From the NCBI GenBank assembly GCA_966112835.1, contig CBHWEI010000007.1, positions 1 through 35,654 of the forward strand: a DNA stretch of 35,654 nucleotides, written 5' to 3'. This document shows, one piece after another, positions 1 to 7,743 of this stretch (position 1 is the stretch's first letter; the number at the start of each line of letters is the position of its first letter). A program made the position numbers and the translations under genes. The notes below the pieces were generated by a model, which was not told where the DNA came from, searched no databases, and saw only the letters and a list, made by a program, of their open reading frames with translations. This DNA comes from UBA668 sp966112835. GTDB lineage: Bacteria; Actinomycetota; Acidimicrobiia; Acidimicrobiales; Ilumatobacteraceae.

Positions 1-111
1 GGGGGGGGGGGGGCCCCCCCTCTGCCGGGGGGGGGGCCGCCCCCGCGCCCCCCCCCCCGTGGTTGCCCGCCGGGGGGGGCCCCCCGGCCCCCGATTCTCT
101 GCCGGTTCGGG
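1..111. other. G/C homopolymer tract at contig edge
   Basis: The first ~95 bases are almost only runs of G and C (runs of 7 to 13) with no reading frame or spacing that looks biological. Normal sequence resumes just before the stop codon of the glycosyltransferase at 112. I read this as a degraded or artefactual contig end rather than a genomic feature. A true poly-G/poly-C tract cannot be excluded from sequence alone. Confidence 0.6.
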
Positions 112-2220
112 TCAGTTCGTCGGCTGGCTGAGGTCGTAGAAGGTGGTGCTGCCGACGGTCACCTGGGTGAAGTTCGACTCGACCCAGTCGCTGATCTGCG
201 ACGAGGTGCTCGACGAGCCACCACCGGGGCCACCGCCACCGCCGCCCACGAAGTAGTGGATGCGGCCTTCTTCGACCATCTGCTGGAACGCCTCGAGCGT
301 GGGCCACTGGTCGGTGCCGTTGAAGCCACCGATGGCCATGACCGGGTCGCCCGTGGCGAGCTGATAGCCGGCGGCGTTGTTGGCGCCCACCGTGGCGAGC
401 ACCCACGTGTAGCCGTCGGTGCCGTCCTCCAGGAACTGCACCACCTCGTCGCTCGGGGTGCCGGCGTCGAGCAGACCGCCCATGCCGCCGCCGGGACCAC
501 CGGTGCCACCGCCGGGGAACCCACCCTGGCCACCGGTACCGGTGCCGCCGGTGGGCGGGGTCGGGAAGCCGCCGGTGCCACCGTTGGGCGGGGTGGGGAA
601 GCCGCCCAGGCCGCCCTGGCCGGTCGGGCCACCGATCTGGCCGGCGCCGGGGAAGCCGCCCAGGCCGCCGGGACCACGACCGCCGCCTGGGCCGCCACCG
701 GCGCGGAACGCGCTGGCCGGGCCGACGCCGGGGATGGCGCCGGTGTGCGCCTGGTTCGCCGTGCTGATCGCGTAGGCGGTGGGGGCCAGCAGGCTGGCGG
801 CCAGTGCCGCGCCCGCGCCCCACTTGGCGGCCTGGCGACCGATGAGCAGCCCGACGATGCCCATGCCGGCCAGGGCCAGCAGCACCGGCCGCAGCCACGA
901 GTTCCAGTCAGGGGTGCGCTCGAGCACGGTCCATGCCCACCACGCGGTGACGGCCACCGAGCCGGCCAGGATGCCCCGCGCCCACCACTTGGCTCGCAGT
1001 GCGTAGAGCACGGTGCCGCCGATGCCGATGAGTGCGCCGATGGCCGGGGCGAGCGCCACCGAGTAGTACTCGTGGATGATGCCTTCGCCCAGGCTGAACA
1101 TGGCGCCGGTGATGAACAGCCAGCCGCCCCACATGATGACGGCGGCGCGGATGCGGTCGTGCCGGTTGCGCCAGCCGGCCAGCACCAGGCCAGCGACGGC
1201 GAAGATGAGCGCGGCGGGGATGAGCCACGAGGCGTGACCGGCCCAGCTGTCGCCGAACATGCGCAGCCACCCGGTCGCTCCCCACATGCCGGCCTGCCCC
1301 TGGTTGCCGCCGGCCACGACGCTGCCGGTCTCGTTGCCGGTCAGGCGACCGAAGCCGTTGTAGCCGAACACCAGGTCGAGCACGCTGTTGTCGGTGGAGC
1401 CGCCGATGTACGGGCGGCTGCTCGCCGGCCAGAGCTCGACGATGGCCACCCACCAGCCGGCCGCGGCGATCATCGCCGCACCGCCGACCAGCAGCTGCCA
1501 CACCCGCTTGCCCAGGTTCGGCGGCCCGGCCACCAGGTAGGCGAGCGCGAACGCGGGCATCACCACGAACGCCTGCAGCATCTTGGTGAGGAAGCCGAAG
1601 CCCAGGAACACGCCGGCCCACACGAGCCACTTGGTCTTGCCGTCCTCGATGGCCCGGGTGACCATGTAGGCCGCGGCCACCATCAGCAACACCAGCAGGG
1701 CATCGGGATTGTTGAACCGGAACATCAGTGCGGCGGCGGGCGTGAACGCCATCACCGCGCCGGCGATCAGGCCGGCGACGACGCCGAACCACCGGCGCAC
1801 CGTCATGTAGAGCAGGCCCACCGCGGCCACACCCTCCAGTGCCTGGGGCACCAGGATGCTCCACGAGTTCACGCCGAACACGCGGGCCGACAGCTCCATC
1901 ACCCACAGCGACGCCGGCGGCTTGTCGACGGTGATGAAGTTGGCCGAGTCGCTGGAGCCGAAGAAGAACGCCTTCCAGCTCTTCGTACCGGCCTGCACCG
2001 CCGCCGAGTAGAAGCTGTTCGCCCACCCCGACGCGCCAAGGCCCCACATGTACAGCACTGCCGTGGCGACCAGCAGCGCGCCCACCGCGGGCTTCACCCA
2101 CCGCGGGTCCTGGTACTCGACGACCTCGTCGAGGTCGTGGTCCGGTTCGGTGATGTCGGTGTCGGCGCCGATCGTTGGCGGGTCGAACGCCGCGGAGGCA
2201 GGCATGTCGGTGATGCTCAT
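112..2220 (-). CDS. GT39-family polyprenyl-phosphate-dependent glycosyltransferase (YkcB/ArnT-like)
   Basis: Polytopic membrane protein of 702 residues. It likely transfers a sugar, probably mannose, from a polyprenyl-phosphate donor to an extracytoplasmic acceptor, as in the PMT/ArnT superfamily. A cytoplasmic tail of ~42 residues is followed by about a dozen hydrophobic helices. The conserved extracytoplasmic loop after the first helix carries DKPP at residues 99-102. Residues ~495-585 are a Gly/Pro/Thr-rich low-complexity loop with FPTPP repeats, followed by a soluble C-terminal domain, as is common in actinobacterial members. The start is set at ATG 2220, not GTG 2226, because a GATGCT box ends exactly 6 nt before the ATG. 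The next gene upstream (CocE-like) is on the same strand but ~200 bp away, so this is probably a separate transcript. Acceptor unknown. Confidence 0.85.
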   Translation of the reverse strand: MSITDMPASAAFDPPTIGADTDITEPDHDLDEVVEYQDPRWVKPAVGALLVATAVLYMWGLGASGWANSFYSAAVQAGTKSWKAFFFGSSDSANFITVDKPPASLWVMELSARVFGVNSWSILVPQALEGVAAVGLLYMTVRRWFGVVAGLIAGAVMAFTPAAALMFRFNNPDALLVLLMVAAAYMVTRAIEDGKTKWLVWAGVFLGFGFLTKMLQAFVVMPAFALAYLVAGPPNLGKRVWQLLVGGAAMIAAAGWWVAIVELWPASSRPYIGGSTDNSVLDLVFGYNGFGRLTGNETGSVVAGGNQGQAGMWGATGWLRMFGDSWAGHASWLIPAALIFAVAGLVLAGWRNRHDRIRAAVIMWGGWLFITGAMFSLGEGIIHEYYSVALAPAIGALIGIGGTVLYALRAKWWARGILAGSVAVTAWWAWTVLERTPDWNSWLRPVLLALAGMGIVGLLIGRQAAKWGAGAALAASLLAPTAYAISTANQAHTGAIPGVGPASAFRAGGGPGGGRGPGGLGGFPGAGQIGGPTGQGGLGGFPTPPNGGTGGFPTPPTGGTGTGGQGGFPGGGTGGPGGGMGGLLDAGTPSDEVVQFLEDGTDGYTWVLATVGANNAAGYQLATGDPVMAIGGFNGTDQWPTLEAFQQMVEEGRIHYFVGGGGGGPGGGSSSTSSQISDWVESNFTQVTVGSTTFYDLSQPTN

Positions 2221-2226
2221 GGCCAC

Positions 2227-2232
2227 AGCATC
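2227..2232 (-). promoter_or_regulatory. -10 box of leaderless promoter for GT39 gene
   Basis: GATGCT on the minus strand lies 6 nt before the ATG at 2220, and no Shine-Dalgarno is present. The same hexamer and spacing precede the carotenoid oxygenase at 18870. No convincing -35 was seen. Confidence 0.5.
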
Positions 2233-2312
2233 GACCGCTGCCTTGTGAACCCCCTCAGGGCTTGCTGTGAGGTTCCTGTGAGTCTCGGGCCGCCCGGAGC
2301 GTGGGCCCGGAT

Positions 2313-2384
2313 TCTGGTTGCGATTCCTCCCAAATCGGCTTCTGGTTGCATCTGTTCCCGGATTCCGGGAACGAACGCAACCAG
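2313..2384. repeat. 72-bp structured intergenic element, copy A
   Basis: The element holds two direct copies of TCTGGTTGC (2313-2321 and 2341-2349, period 28) and an inverted GCAACCAG at 2377-2384, which pairs perfectly with CTGGTTGC of either copy. Between the second copy and the inverted arm is a 7-bp hairpin: TTCCCGG (2355-2361), loop ATT, CCGGGAA (2365-2371). The first half contains CCCAAATCGG. A second element of identical length and spacing lies at 29021-29092, with different but still complementary arms. It sits between the CocE-like stop and the GT39 start, a gap of ~200 bp that otherwise shows nothing. It may be a REP/MITE-like palindromic repeat or an RNA structure with two alternative pairings. 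Confidence 0.75.
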
Positions 2385-2424
2385 TTCGCCGGTCGCAAGG
2401 CTCCCCAGGGACAGCGGTGACCTG

Positions 2425-4686
2425 TCAGCCGCCGTTCGAGGCTGCGGTGTAGGGGCGGCAGGGCTGGCCGCGCAGCGAGCCGCAGGCCGGCGGTGCAACC
2501 GTGGGCACCTCGATGTTCGGCACCACCGGCAGTAGCAGGCGCGACGGGTGATCGGCGTCGTGAGCGATGGTGACCGTCTCGCCCGCGTCGATGGTGCGGA
2601 ACTCCCAGATGGCCCGGTTGTTGCCCGGGGCGTCGATGGTGAGGCGGATGCGGCTTCCGGCCCGGAACGGGTGGGCGAACGGGAACAGGGCGACGCGCAC
2701 TGCGGTGAACTCGTCGGCCGGAAGGTCGGCCGCGTCGGCTTCGAGGTTCGTGTACGCCGGCGAGAGCTGCGTGGAGCGGTCCTCGTCGAGGGCGCGCTGG
2801 CTGGCGCGGAGCCAACCGCTCTGCACGTACACCTCGGTGCCGTCGGGGCGCACCTCGCTGATGGTCACCTCCAGGTCGGTGTCGGGCGTCGACGCCTTCA
2901 CCCACAGGTCCACCGAACCGGCACCCACGATCACGGTGTCGTTCTCGAGCGGCGGCGTCACGTAGCCCACGCCCGTGCCGTCGGGCAGCGGTTTCCAGTC
3001 GTACTGCACGTCGGCACGCCAGACGCCGTTGCCGTCACCGGTGTAGAAGGTGGGCGGCAAAGCCTTCGGGTCGGCCGTGTACTCGTCGGTGCCGGTCCCG
3101 GCACCCTGCAGGTCGGGCTGCAGCGCACCCTTGTCGCCAAGGCCCCACAGCGTGGTGACGGCCTGCGAGATGGGCCACTGGTCGAACTCCTCGGTGAAGT
3201 ACGGCTCGGGCGTGCCGGGCGAGAAGTCGGGGTTGCCGCCCTGCTCGAACAGCACGCGCACCGGCTTGTCGGCCTCGAACTTGGCGAGCGCGTCCTCGTA
3301 GGTCATGCCCTGGAAGCGGCTGACGAACGGGGCGAACGTGGTGACGCCCCAGATGGCGCCGCCGAGGCCCGAGGCGATGAGGCCGCCGGCCGAAAGGTCG
3401 GGCACCTTCTTGCCCACGTACAGCTGCAGGAACTCCATGTAGCGCTGGGCGATGGGCGGGCTGAGGCTCTCGGTGTGCAGGCCGTTCACGAGCGTGATGT
3501 ACACGTGCGGCGAACCGGCGAACTTGTCGAGCATGGCGGGGAAGTGGCCGCCGGTCTGCTCGTCCTGCCACGCGCCGGCGATGAAGATCGGCACGTTGAT
3601 CTTGTCGACGAACGTGATGGGGGCGAGCGAGTCGCCCAGCGGGTTCGCGTAGAACGGGTTGGCGTCGATCTCGCTCACCAGGTCGGGGTTCTGCAGGCGC
3701 ATCTTCTGGTTGTCGGCGCAGACCTTGTCGCCGGCGTCGGCGCGGGTCTTGGTCCAGCCCTCGCCGTACGGCGCGGCGTCGTCCATGCGCTGCTGCGTCC
3801 AGTTCACGGCGAAGCCGGTGTTCAGGATGCCGCCCGGGTACAGGGTGGCCCGGTAGCTGTCGTCGAGCACCGACAGCGGGGTGATGCTGTTCAGGCTGGG
3901 CGGCTGCGTGGCGGCGACGAACAGCTGGCTGATGCCGGGGTAGCTGATGCCCACCATGCCCACCTGGTGGTCGAGCACCCACGGCTGGGCGGCGACGGCT
4001 TCGATGGCGTCGTAGCCGTCGATGGACTGCGACGTCTCGAAGAAGCGGTACGACCCGCCGCTGCAACCGGTGCCGCGCATGTTCACGCCGACGTAGGCGA
4101 AGCCCTGCGCGGTGTAGATGGCGGCCAGTTGCGCGCTGTCGGGGTCGCTCGGCTGGTAACCGCTGTACTCGACGACGGTGGGGTAGGGGCCCTTGTCGGC
4201 CGGCCCGGGAAGGATGACGTTGGCGCTCAGCGTGGTGCCGTCACGAGTGGTGATGTAGCCGAACCCGCTGTCGGTGGGGAACAGGGTCTGCTCGTCGGTG
4301 TACAGCGTCTGCGGTGGCACGTAGCCGGGGGCCAGGACGGTGAGCACGTCGCTGGACTCGGTGGCGCTGGCCACCGAGTAGCCCTCGCCCTCGGTGAGGT
4401 TGCGGAACAGCAGCGCGCCCTGCTCGTCGACCGTGCCGTCGATCACCTTCGTGCCGTTCTGGAACACGGTGAGGGTGTCGCCGGGCGTGGCTTCGAGCAC
4501 ACCGATCTGCTGCGTGCCGGGGATGGTGGTGAACGTCGCCGGTGCGAGCGGGGTGGTGGTGGCCGGTGCTTCGGTGCTCGTGGGCACTGTCGATGCAGTG
4601 GTGGTGGGTGACGAGTTCCCGCTGTCGCTGCACGCAGCGATCAACAGAACCGACGACACCCCGAGCGCGACAAGACGTTTCCCCAT
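2425..4686 (-). CDS. CocE/NonD-type (X-Pro dipeptidyl-peptidase S15 fold) lipoprotein hydrolase
   Basis: A 753-residue secreted lipoprotein. It starts with a short signal peptide ending in the lipobox LIAAC (lipidated Cys19), then a Thr/Ser/Pro-rich spacer (~25-55). The alpha/beta-hydrolase core has the nucleophile in GISYPG (Ser248) after the RGTGCSGG strand, as in cocaine esterase and S15 peptidases. A candidate catalytic His is in NGLHTES. The C-terminal ~200 residues form the jelly-roll domain typical of the family (DLEVTISEVRPDG, FRAGSRIRLTI). Members hydrolyse esters, amides or acyl-peptides, and the substrate cannot be read here. The frame stays open far upstream, but ATG 4686 directly precedes the signal peptide and has a -10 box 7 nt before it. 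It is divergent from the M20 peptidase, so a shared role in peptide scavenging is possible but is inference. Confidence 0.85.
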   Translation of the reverse strand: MGKRLVALGVSSVLLIAACSDSGNSSPTTTASTVPTSTEAPATTTPLAPATFTTIPGTQQIGVLEATPGDTLTVFQNGTKVIDGTVDEQGALLFRNLTEGEGYSVASATESSDVLTVLAPGYVPPQTLYTDEQTLFPTDSGFGYITTRDGTTLSANVILPGPADKGPYPTVVEYSGYQPSDPDSAQLAAIYTAQGFAYVGVNMRGTGCSGGSYRFFETSQSIDGYDAIEAVAAQPWVLDHQVGMVGISYPGISQLFVAATQPPSLNSITPLSVLDDSYRATLYPGGILNTGFAVNWTQQRMDDAAPYGEGWTKTRADAGDKVCADNQKMRLQNPDLVSEIDANPFYANPLGDSLAPITFVDKINVPIFIAGAWQDEQTGGHFPAMLDKFAGSPHVYITLVNGLHTESLSPPIAQRYMEFLQLYVGKKVPDLSAGGLIASGLGGAIWGVTTFAPFVSRFQGMTYEDALAKFEADKPVRVLFEQGGNPDFSPGTPEPYFTEEFDQWPISQAVTTLWGLGDKGALQPDLQGAGTGTDEYTADPKALPPTFYTGDGNGVWRADVQYDWKPLPDGTGVGYVTPPLENDTVIVGAGSVDLWVKASTPDTDLEVTISEVRPDGTEVYVQSGWLRASQRALDEDRSTQLSPAYTNLEADAADLPADEFTAVRVALFPFAHPFRAGSRIRLTIDAPGNNRAIWEFRTIDAGETVTIAHDADHPSRLLLPVVPNIEVPTVAPPACGSLRGQPCRPYTAASNGG

Positions 4687-4693
4687 GAAAGGG

Positions 4694-4725
4694 AGTCTGA
4701 CATCCCGGTCGACTCGGGCCAGAAT
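4694..4725. promoter_or_regulatory. Overlapping divergent promoters, CocE-like / M20 peptidase
   Basis: Plus strand: CTGACA (4697-4702), 17 nt, CAGAAT (4720-4725), then 6 nt to the GTG at 4732. Minus strand: CAGACT (4699-4694), then 7 nt to the ATG at 4686. The plus -35 therefore overlaps the minus -10. The plus promoter is the best full match in the window and implies a leaderless mRNA. Confidence 0.6.
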
Positions 4726-4731
4726 GGAGCC

Positions 4732-5817
4732 GTGATCTCGCTCGACGACATGCTGGCCGACCTGGAACTGCTCGTGAACACCGAGTCCACGTCGTTGCAC
4801 CTCGACCTGCTCGAGCAGTCGGCTGCTGCGGTGTCGAAGGTGATGGTCGACCGGCTGGGCACCGCACCGAAGATCATTCCCTCGGTGAACGGCCCGCACG
4901 TGCTGTGGAGTGGCGGTGGTCAGCCGAAGGTGTTGCTCGTCGGCCACCACGACACCGTGTTCCCCGTGGGCAGCGTGGCGGCGCGTCCGTTCGCCGTGCG
5001 CGACGGCAAGGCCACCGGGCCGGGCGTGTTCGACATGAAGGCCGGCATCGTGCAGGCCGTCCATGCCGTGGCCGAGTTGGCCGACCGTAGCGGCGTCGAG
5101 ATCCTCATCACCGCCGACGAGGAGGTGGGCAGCGACGCGTCACGCGAGCTCATCGAGGAACGCGCCCTGGCATGCGGCAACGTGCTGGTGTTCGAGGCCA
5201 GCGCCGACGGCGGCGCGTTGAAGATCGCCCGCAAGGGCACCGGCACGTTCGAGGTGGTGGTGCACGGCAAGGCCGCGCACGCCGGCCTGGAACCGTGGAA
5301 CGGTGTGAACTCGCTGGTGGCCGCGGCCGAACTGATCACGCAGATCACCACGTTCGCCAACCCCGAGGCGAACACCACGGTCACACCGACCGTCGCGTCG
5401 GCAGGCACGGCCGACAACGTGGTGCCGGCCGAGGCGCGCGTGAAGGTGGACGTTCGCGTCGAGCAGCCGGGTGAGGGTGAACGCCTCACCGCGGCGTTCG
5501 CCGGGCTGCAGTCGTCGGTGCCGGGCGCGCGGGTCGAGATCCTCGGCGGGCTGAACCGCCCGCCCATGCCCGTCGGTGCCGCCGGCGACCTGTTTCCGCT
5601 GGCGTTGAAGGCCGCCGCCACGGTGGGCATCGATGGCATCGAAGGTGTGGCCGTGGGCGGCGGCAGCGACGGCAACTTCACCGCCGCGGTGGGCGTGCCC
5701 ACGCTCGACGGCATGGGCGCCGTCGGCGGTGGCGCACACGCCGACCACGAGTACGCCCTGGTCGACACCATGGTGCCCCGCGCCACCCTGGTGGCCGAGC
5801 TCCTCCGCACCCTCTGA
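4732..5817 (+). CDS. M20-family metallopeptidase (carboxypeptidase G2 / ArgE-DapE superfamily)
   Basis: A 361-residue cytosolic two-zinc hydrolase that should cleave an amide or peptide bond of an N-acyl amino acid or small peptide. Metal-site motifs are in order: GHHDTVFP (His72), GVFDMKAG (bridging Asp101), TADEEVGS (general base Glu130 and ligand Glu131), FEAS (Glu155) and a C-terminal GAHADHEY His. The lid/dimerisation domain lies at ~165-275 with the usual GKAAHAG. Length is normal for the family. The start is GTG 4732. It has no separated Shine-Dalgarno and is preceded by CTGACA-N17-CAGAAT-N6. The gene is convergent with argG, and a perfect palindrome lies between the two stops. Exact substrate unknown; carboxypeptidase G2-like is the closest match by eye. 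Confidence 0.85.
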   Translation: MISLDDMLADLELLVNTESTSLHLDLLEQSAAAVSKVMVDRLGTAPKIIPSVNGPHVLWSGGGQPKVLLVGHHDTVFPVGSVAARPFAVRDGKATGPGVFDMKAGIVQAVHAVAELADRSGVEILITADEEVGSDASRELIEERALACGNVLVFEASADGGALKIARKGTGTFEVVVHGKAAHAGLEPWNGVNSLVAAAELITQITTFANPEANTTVTPTVASAGTADNVVPAEARVKVDVRVEQPGEGERLTAAFAGLQSSVPGARVEILGGLNRPPMPVGAAGDLFPLALKAAATVGIDGIEGVAVGGGSDGNFTAAVGVPTLDGMGAVGGGAHADHEYALVDTMVPRATLVAELLRTL

Positions 5818-5823
5818 TCGACC

Positions 5824-5851
5824 GTCACGCAGAACTCGAGTTCTGCGTGAC
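5824..5851. terminator. Perfect 28-bp palindrome between convergent genes
   Basis: The arms GTCACGCAGAACTC (5824-5837) and GAGTTCTGCGTGAC (5838-5851) are perfectly complementary with no spacer. The palindrome fills almost the whole gap between the stops of the M20 peptidase (5817) and argG (5855), so it can form a hairpin in both transcripts and may act as a two-way terminator. There is no T-tract, so a protein-binding site or dispersed palindromic repeat is an alternative. Confidence 0.65.
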
Positions 5852-5854
5852 TCG

Positions 5855-7183
5855 CTATTCGGTGCCGCCCTCGAGGGCCATCAGGCCGCCGCTGCCCAGG
5901 GTGCCGGCATTGCGGTACACGTCGAGCTTGGCGCGGCTGTCGTCGATGTCGAGGTTGCGCATGGTGAGCTGACCGATGCGGTCGAGCGGGCCGAACGCGG
6001 CGTCGTCGACCTTCTCCATGCTGAGCCGCTCGGGCGCGTACGTGAGGTGCGGGCCGGTGGTGTCGAGCACGGTGTAGTCGTCGCCGCGGCGCAGGCGCAG
6101 GGTGACCTCGCCGGTGATGGCGGCACCCACCCATCGCAGCAGCGGCTCGCGCAGCATGAGGCTCTGCGGGTCGAACCAGCGGCCTTCGTACAGCAGGCGG
6201 CCCAGGCGGCGGCCCATGGTGCGGTAGTTCTCGATGGTGTTCTCGTTGTGGATGGCCGTGACGAGACGCTCGTAGGCGACGTGCAGCAGCGCCAGGCCGG
6301 GGCCCTCGTAGATGCCGCGGCTCTTCGCCTCGATGATGCGGTTCTCGATCTGGTCGCACATGCCCAGGCCGTGGCGGCCGCCGATCTCGTTGGCCTTCAT
6401 GACCAACGCGACCTGGTCGGGGAACTCCTCGCCGTTGATGGCGACGGGCCAACCCTCGTGGAAGCGGATGGTGACGGTCTCGGCCTGGATGGCCACGTCG
6501 TCGCGGTAGAAGGCGACGCCCATGATGGGGTCGACGATCTCCATGCTGGTGCCCAGCTCTTCGAGCAGCTTGGCCTCGTGCGTGGCGCCCCAGATGTTGG
6601 CGTCGGTGCTGTACGCCTTCTCCTTGCTGGCCCGGTACGGCAGGTTGCGCTCGGTGAGGAACTCGCTCATCTCGGCGCGGCCACCCAGCTCGGTGACGAA
6701 GTCGTGGTCGAGCCACGGCTTGTAGATGCGCAGGTTCGGGTTCACCAGCAGGCCGTAGCGGTAGAACCGCTCGATGTCGTTGCCCTTGTAGGTGCTGCCG
6801 TCGCCCCAGATGTCGACGCCGTCCTCCTGCATGGCGCGCACCAGCAGTGTGCCGGTGACGGCGCGGCCGAGGGGAGTGGTGTTGAAGTACGTCTTGCCGG
6901 CGGTGGTGATGTGGAACGCACCGCACTGCAACGCGACCAGGCCCTCGTGCACCAGCTCGGTGCGGCAGTCGACCAGGCGGGCCGCCTCGGCGCCGTACTG
7001 CACGGCACGGCCGGGCACGCCGGGCAGGTCGTCCTCGTCCTGCTGGCCGAGGTCGGCGGTGTAGCAGTAGGGGTGGGCCCCCTTCTCGCGCATCCAAGCG
7101 ACCGCGGCGGACGTGTCGAGCCCACCGCTGAACGCAATCCCGACCCGTTCACCGACGGGGAGCGACGTCAAAACCTTCGACAT
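5855..7183 (-). CDS. argG: Argininosuccinate synthase, long E. coli-type
   Basis: A 442-residue cytosolic enzyme that joins citrulline and aspartate with ATP in arginine biosynthesis. The N-type ATP pyrophosphatase motif AFSGGLDTS is at residues 16-24. Hallmarks of the family include TYFNTTPLGRAVTG, WGDGSTYKGNDIERF and GGRHGLGMCDQIENR. Residue by residue it resembles the ~447-aa E. coli ArgG, not the ~400-aa form usual in Actinobacteria. The start is ATG 7183. It lies 12 nt after the stop of the membrane protein gene on the same strand, so the two are probably co-transcribed; a TAGCGT box overlapping that stop could give an extra promoter. No other arginine gene is present here. Confidence 0.95.
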   Translation of the reverse strand: MSKVLTSLPVGERVGIAFSGGLDTSAAVAWMREKGAHPYCYTADLGQQDEDDLPGVPGRAVQYGAEAARLVDCRTELVHEGLVALQCGAFHITTAGKTYFNTTPLGRAVTGTLLVRAMQEDGVDIWGDGSTYKGNDIERFYRYGLLVNPNLRIYKPWLDHDFVTELGGRAEMSEFLTERNLPYRASKEKAYSTDANIWGATHEAKLLEELGTSMEIVDPIMGVAFYRDDVAIQAETVTIRFHEGWPVAINGEEFPDQVALVMKANEIGGRHGLGMCDQIENRIIEAKSRGIYEGPGLALLHVAYERLVTAIHNENTIENYRTMGRRLGRLLYEGRWFDPQSLMLREPLLRWVGAAITGEVTLRLRRGDDYTVLDTTGPHLTYAPERLSMEKVDDAAFGPLDRIGQLTMRNLDIDDSRAKLDVYRNAGTLGSGGLMALEGGTE

Positions 7184-7195
7184 AGGGTTCCGACG

Positions 7196-7717
7196 CTATC
7201 GACTGGCGGGGTCGGTCGGGGCATCCCGCAGCAACCCTGCGATGGATGCCACCGAGACCAACAGGCCTCCTGCGGCGAGCGCGAACTCGATGACGAAGTA
7301 GCGGGCCGGGCCGCCGATGTCGCCCAGGGCGACGAGCGCGGTGATGGCCGCGCCGAGGATGCCCCAGTAGGGCAGCCACCGCTGGTGCGTGAGCGTCATG
7401 ACCGCGAGGCCGATGGGCGCCACGAACGGGATGAGGCTGATGAGGATGAGGCGCGGCGCGGTTTCGGGACCGAGCCACCAGGTGGCCATGCCGGTGATGC
7501 GTGAGCTGTACCAGACCGCCGCGAACCCGCCGGCCACGAGCGCCCAGCTGAGCCAGAACGCGGTGCTCCAGTTGGTGGTGAGCTCGCCGGCACGCTGCGG
7601 GCGATGCGGCCGACCGGGGAGCGGCGAACCCATCGGCGGCGGTTCCGGCAGCGGCGCCGAGGCGAACGGCGCCTCTGCCGTCGGGTCGACGGTCTGCGGG
7701 TCGAGAGGCGGCTCCAT
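7196..7717 (-). CDS. Small integral membrane protein, unknown function
   Basis: 173 residues. A Pro-rich cytoplasmic N-terminal ~45 residues is followed by four hydrophobic helices (about 50-68, 85-105, 115-130 and 140-160) and a short polar tail. I recognise no family and no catalytic motif. The ATG at 7717 is preceded by TAGCCT 9 nt upstream. The gene ends 12 nt before argG and is likely the first gene of a two-gene transcript, though nothing in it suggests arginine metabolism. Its promoter overlaps that of the divergent GT2 gene. Confidence 0.7.
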   Translation of the reverse strand: MEPPLDPQTVDPTAEAPFASAPLPEPPPMGSPLPGRPHRPQRAGELTTNWSTAFWLSWALVAGGFAAVWYSSRITGMATWWLGPETAPRLILISLIPFVAPIGLAVMTLTHQRWLPYWGILGAAITALVALGDIGGPARYFVIEFALAAGGLLVSVASIAGLLRDAPTDPASR

Positions 7718-7726
7718 GCTGCTGCG

Positions 7727-7736
7727 AGGCTACCCT
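7727..7736. promoter_or_regulatory. Bidirectional promoter with two -10 boxes sharing a TA step
   Basis: The top strand reads TACCCT at 7731-7736, 7 nt before the GTG at 7744. The bottom strand reads TAGCCT at 7732-7727, 9 nt before the ATG at 7717. The two hexamers share the self-complementary TA at 7731-7732, so the same open complex region could serve both genes. No clear -35 was found on either side. Confidence 0.55.
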
Positions 7737-7743
7737 TCGGGGG

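Noticed and set aside
2313..2384. 28-nt period repeats taken as a mini CRISPR array
   Set aside because: There are only two units, the repeat has an inverted arm and an internal hairpin, and there is no cas gene. The same layout recurs at 29021.
4687..5064. CocE-like protein starting at 5064
   Set aside because: The extra 126 codons are antisense to the M20 gene and would bury the lipoprotein signal peptide.
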